The translations under genes and the position numbers were made by a program. This document shows positions 5,655 through 7,951 of a stretch of DNA of 7,951 nt, in pieces; the first letter of the stretch is position 1, and every line of letters starts with the position of its first letter. The DNA is from Bacteroidales bacterium (GTDB lineage: Bacteria > Bacteroidota > Bacteroidia > Bacteroidales > Marinilabiliaceae): positions 1-7,951 of the forward strand of contig SFOL01000081.1 in the NCBI GenBank assembly GCA_004552385.1. Direction: 5' to 3'. A model generated the notes under the pieces. The model worked only from the letters and a program-made list of their open reading frames with translations, made no database searches and was not told the DNA's origin.

Positions 5655-7631
5655 CTACTTCTGCTTGTTGAGTCGCTTGATGACGGCGTAAGCATCGTAG
5701 AGTCCCAGCTCGCCAGCCTTGGAAAGATCCTGGATGGCGGCTTGCTTGTTGCCAGACTTCGAACGGGCAATGCCTCGGTTGTAGTAAGCCTCGGCAAGGT
5801 TGGAGTCGATACGGATGGCAATGGAATAGTCGTCGATGGCCTTGGACAGCTCGTTGCGCCCTGCATGCAGGTTGCCACGGTTGTAATACACATAGGCGTT
5901 GTTGCCGTTCTGACGGATGGCGTCGCTGAAGTCGGCCTCGGCAGAATGAAGATTGGTAATGCCCTTGCCCTCGGAGAGGTTGAACTCGTCGAGCTCGGTC
6001 TGACAGACGGCACGTTGCCAGTAGGCTATGGAGCTCTTGCCTCCACAACCCACGTACTCGGTAAAGTCGGCTATGGCCGCCTCAAAATCGCGCAACACGG
6101 AATGGGCCACGGCACGGAGCAACAGCAAGTGGGTTTTCTCGGCGTCGCTCTTTGCCACGCTGAGCTCGGCCGACAGGCGATCGATCATGGAGAAGAGCTC
6201 CATCGACTCGGCCTCGTTGAGCTGGTCCTTGCTGCACACGATGTAGAGCTTGTGCTTGGCTTTCTTGTCGAGGGTCATGTTGAAGGCGTCCACCTCCTTG
6301 TCGTAAGCCTGAATGGTGCTCAGACTCTTGTTGTTGGGGAAGTAAGACAGCTGATACATAGGCAGATAGCCGGCTTCAACCACACGGTTCTGCACCTTTC
6401 CACGATACTCGCTCTTGTACTCATGCTCGTACTTGGGCGCATCGTCGACCACGAGCGAGGCGTACTTGTTGGGGTCTATCTCCGAACGCTTGCGCATGGC
6501 CCTCTTGGTCTTCGCGCTCCATCGGGGCTGAATGCCTAAGTGCTTGTTCATCTGAGCCTTGAAGATGCGGAACTCGTCGAGCTCGGCCTTGGCTGTCATT
6601 CCCAACCGACGGTAACAGCCTGCACGATACGACAGACCCGTCCAGAAGTTGGGGAACTGGTTGATGACCGTCGTGTAGTCGCGGATAGCCGCCTTCAGGT
6701 CGCCCACCTTATCGTGTAGCAAGGCTCGGTTGAAGATGGCCATGAAGTTCTTGGGCTCCATCTTGATGACGAAGTCGAAATCTTCGATGGCTCGGTTGTT
6801 GTCACCCAACTGCACGCGCATCAGTCCACGGTTGTAGTGGGCCAGGAAGTTGTTGGGGTCTATGTCGAGGGCGTTGTCGTAATCGCTCATCGCTCCTCGG
6901 AGGTTGTTGATGTTGATGCGTGCCAGGGCGCGGTTGATGTAACTGTTCACGTTGTTGGGCTTGAAGTGCAAAGACTTGGTAAGCGCCTCGTCGGCAGTCT
7001 TCCATTCCTTGCGCGCCAATGCCACATAGGCACGCGTAGTCCAGGCCTCGCCATCGTAAGGGTCGAGCACCAGACTCTTGTCGAGCCATTTCTCGGCGTT
7101 GAGCGTGTCTTTTTTCTGCAGATAGACCTCGGCTTTGAGCGAATAGGCCTTCGAGAACTTGTCCCATCGGGTGATGATGGAGTCGAGCTGAGCGAGGGCG
7201 TCGTCATACTTGCCGTCCTCCATCTTGCAAAGGGCTCGGTTGAACCAATAGTTGCGGTTGCGGGGCTCTAAACGGATAGCTGCATCATAGTCGGAAATGG
7301 CCTCGTCGTAACGTCCCTGTCGGATGCGGGTAATCGCACGCAGGTCGTAAATATCATTAATGTAGGGATTGAGTTTCAAAGCCTCATTGGCGTCGCCCTC
7401 CGCCCCCACGAAATCGTCGAGGTTGAACTTCGCCACACTTCTGTAATACCAAGGCTCGTAGAGATAAGGTTTGGCGCCAATGGCAAGGTTGAAGTACTTG
7501 ATGGAGAGTACATAGTCTTCATAATAAAGCGCACTTCGTCCGGCCGTAATGAGTCGGTCGACACGGTATTGTGCTGATGCCGTGCCAACAAAAAGCATAA
7601 AAACTAAACCAGTCAACAATCTCCTTATCAT
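5655..7631 (-). CDS. Secreted tetratricopeptide-repeat protein (658 aa)
   Basis: The product starts MIRRLLTGLVFMLFVGTASA, a signal peptide cut before Gln21, so the protein is periplasmic or attached to a membrane from outside the cytoplasm. Residues about 25-362 hold roughly ten TPR units of 34 residues, with clear examples at about 92-125, 227-260, 261-294 and 295-328 (AHYNRGLMRVQLGDNNRAIE, for instance). A stretch at about 363-495 lacks TPR pattern; it is charged, then carries YRGKVQNRVVEAGYLPMYQL. About four more TPR units follow (about 497-644), including AYVYYNRGNLHAGRNELSKA and AEAYYNRGIARSKSGNKQAA. TPRs bind protein partners, so a scaffold role is likely; no catalytic motif is visible. 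It is the first gene of the minus-strand cluster and precedes the DUF3575 gene by 48 bp. The ATG at 7631 is chosen because it directly precedes the signal peptide. Confidence 0.85.
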   Translation of the reverse strand: MIRRLLTGLVFMLFVGTASAQYRVDRLITAGRSALYYEDYVLSIKYFNLAIGAKPYLYEPWYYRSVAKFNLDDFVGAEGDANEALKLNPYINDIYDLRAITRIRQGRYDEAISDYDAAIRLEPRNRNYWFNRALCKMEDGKYDDALAQLDSIITRWDKFSKAYSLKAEVYLQKKDTLNAEKWLDKSLVLDPYDGEAWTTRAYVALARKEWKTADEALTKSLHFKPNNVNSYINRALARININNLRGAMSDYDNALDIDPNNFLAHYNRGLMRVQLGDNNRAIEDFDFVIKMEPKNFMAIFNRALLHDKVGDLKAAIRDYTTVINQFPNFWTGLSYRAGCYRRLGMTAKAELDEFRIFKAQMNKHLGIQPRWSAKTKRAMRKRSEIDPNKYASLVVDDAPKYEHEYKSEYRGKVQNRVVEAGYLPMYQLSYFPNNKSLSTIQAYDKEVDAFNMTLDKKAKHKLYIVCSKDQLNEAESMELFSMIDRLSAELSVAKSDAEKTHLLLLRAVAHSVLRDFEAAIADFTEYVGCGGKSSIAYWQRAVCQTELDEFNLSEGKGITNLHSAEADFSDAIRQNGNNAYVYYNRGNLHAGRNELSKAIDDYSIAIRIDSNLAEAYYNRGIARSKSGNKQAAIQDLSKAGELGLYDAYAVIKRLNKQK

Positions 7632-7951
7632 AAGAACGTCTGCCTATCTTGTATGTTTTGTACGATGAAAAATATGTACGATGAATGTAAGTTTATTGAA
7701 CTTTCGGAAGTTTGCTCCACATGCCCTGAACCAACGGTCACCGGCGCGTAGCGGAATTGAAAATCGCTGGCCGAAGGGTAAAGCAAAGATAAAGGGTAGA
7801 AACTCATAGCAGCACGCCCTGAAAGGGCAGAAACTCTTAGCCCAGGGCAGCGCCCTAGGTTTATTTGAACGCAAGCCTATCGCCCTGTAAGGGCAAAATC
7901 TTTAAAACTTCAGGGGCAATATATAAAATATATAAAAGCTGTTGCCCTTAC
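7632..7951. other. Non-coding upstream region of the four-gene cluster
   Basis: No credible gene is seen in these 320 bases. The part nearest the TPR gene is AT-rich and should hold its promoter, but no confident -33/-7 pair stands out. It includes an 11-bp direct repeat, TGTACGATGAA, at 7659-7669 and 7675-7685. From about 7790 onward it becomes a field of short palindromes. A possible longer inverted repeat, GGGCAA (7914-7919) with TTGCCC (7942-7947), encloses a run made only of A and T apart from GCTG near its end. Confidence 0.5.
7785..7900. repeat. Cluster of GCCCT/AGGGC palindromes (REP-like interspersed repeat)
   Basis: Three short hairpins occur: GCCCT-GAA-AGGGC (7816-7828), AGGGC-AGC-GCCCT (7844-7856, inside a longer imperfect palindrome) and GCCCT-GTA-AGGGC (7882-7894). 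Between them, GGGTAGAAACTCATAGC (from about 7794) is echoed by GGGCAGAAACTCTTAGC (from about 7825). Similar GCCCT-GNA-AGGGC palindromes are, from general knowledge, frequent between genes in Bacteroidales. Whether they act as transcribed structures, terminators or inert repeats is not known from this window. Confidence 0.6.

Noticed and set aside
5742..6539. 265-codon open frame on the + strand, opposite the TPR gene
   Set aside because: Shadow of the TPR gene; repetitive V, L and G-rich sequence without motifs.
7644..7874. 76-codon open frame on the minus strand upstream of the TPR gene
   Set aside because: It is built from the palindromic repeat region, has a Cys, Phe and Arg-rich composition, and no motif.
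7785..7900. CRISPR array from the repeated GCCCT palindromes
   Set aside because: Repeats are only 13 bp, in differing arrangements, without uniform spacers and with no cas genes nearby.

Overview
The window looks like a chromosomal segment from a Bacteroidales bacterium, most likely Prevotella or a close relative. The reasons are the domain families present (a DUF3575 protein, a SusC-type carboxypeptidase-regulatory-like domain joined to an OmpA-like domain, and large signal-peptide beta-barrel proteins), GC-rich genes separated by very AT-rich spacers, and the lack of strong Shine-Dalgarno sequences. This placement is inferred from gene content; no marker gene is present.

Layout. Positions 1-470 are an AT-rich mobile-DNA zone. 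It holds the 3' end of an IS110-family transposase gene (+ strand, cut by the window edge), followed by a 99-bp non-coding inverted-repeat element (336-434) flanked by a perfect 6-bp direct repeat, which looks like a MITE. Positions 471-7631 hold four genes, all on the minus strand, so transcription runs from right to left: a secreted TPR protein (7631-5655), a DUF3575 protein (5606-5040), a carboxypeptidase-regulatory-like/OmpA-like/TPR protein (4807-2750) and a 752-residue predicted outer-membrane beta-barrel protein (2729-471). Spacers are 48, 232 and 20 bp. The 232-bp spacer carries three tandem copies of a 25-26 bp repeat. Positions 7632-7951 are non-coding, with a cluster of short GCCCT/AGGGC palindromes.

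How the genes may work together. All four products carry an N-terminal signal peptide ending before Gln, and together they have the parts expected of a cell-envelope assembly: a long TPR scaffold, a small barrel-like DUF3575 protein, an OmpA-like periplasmic or outer-membrane protein, and a large multi-module barrel. The DUF3575 plus OmpA-like pairing resembles the first genes of Bacteroidales fimbrial loci, but no fimbrillin gene is present here and a four-module barrel gene follows instead. The joint function is unknown.

The most notable observations are the four consecutive homologous-looking barrel modules in the 752-residue protein, their resemblance in layout to the neighbouring DUF3575 protein, the MITE-like element with a target-site duplication, and the tandem repeat in the internal leader.
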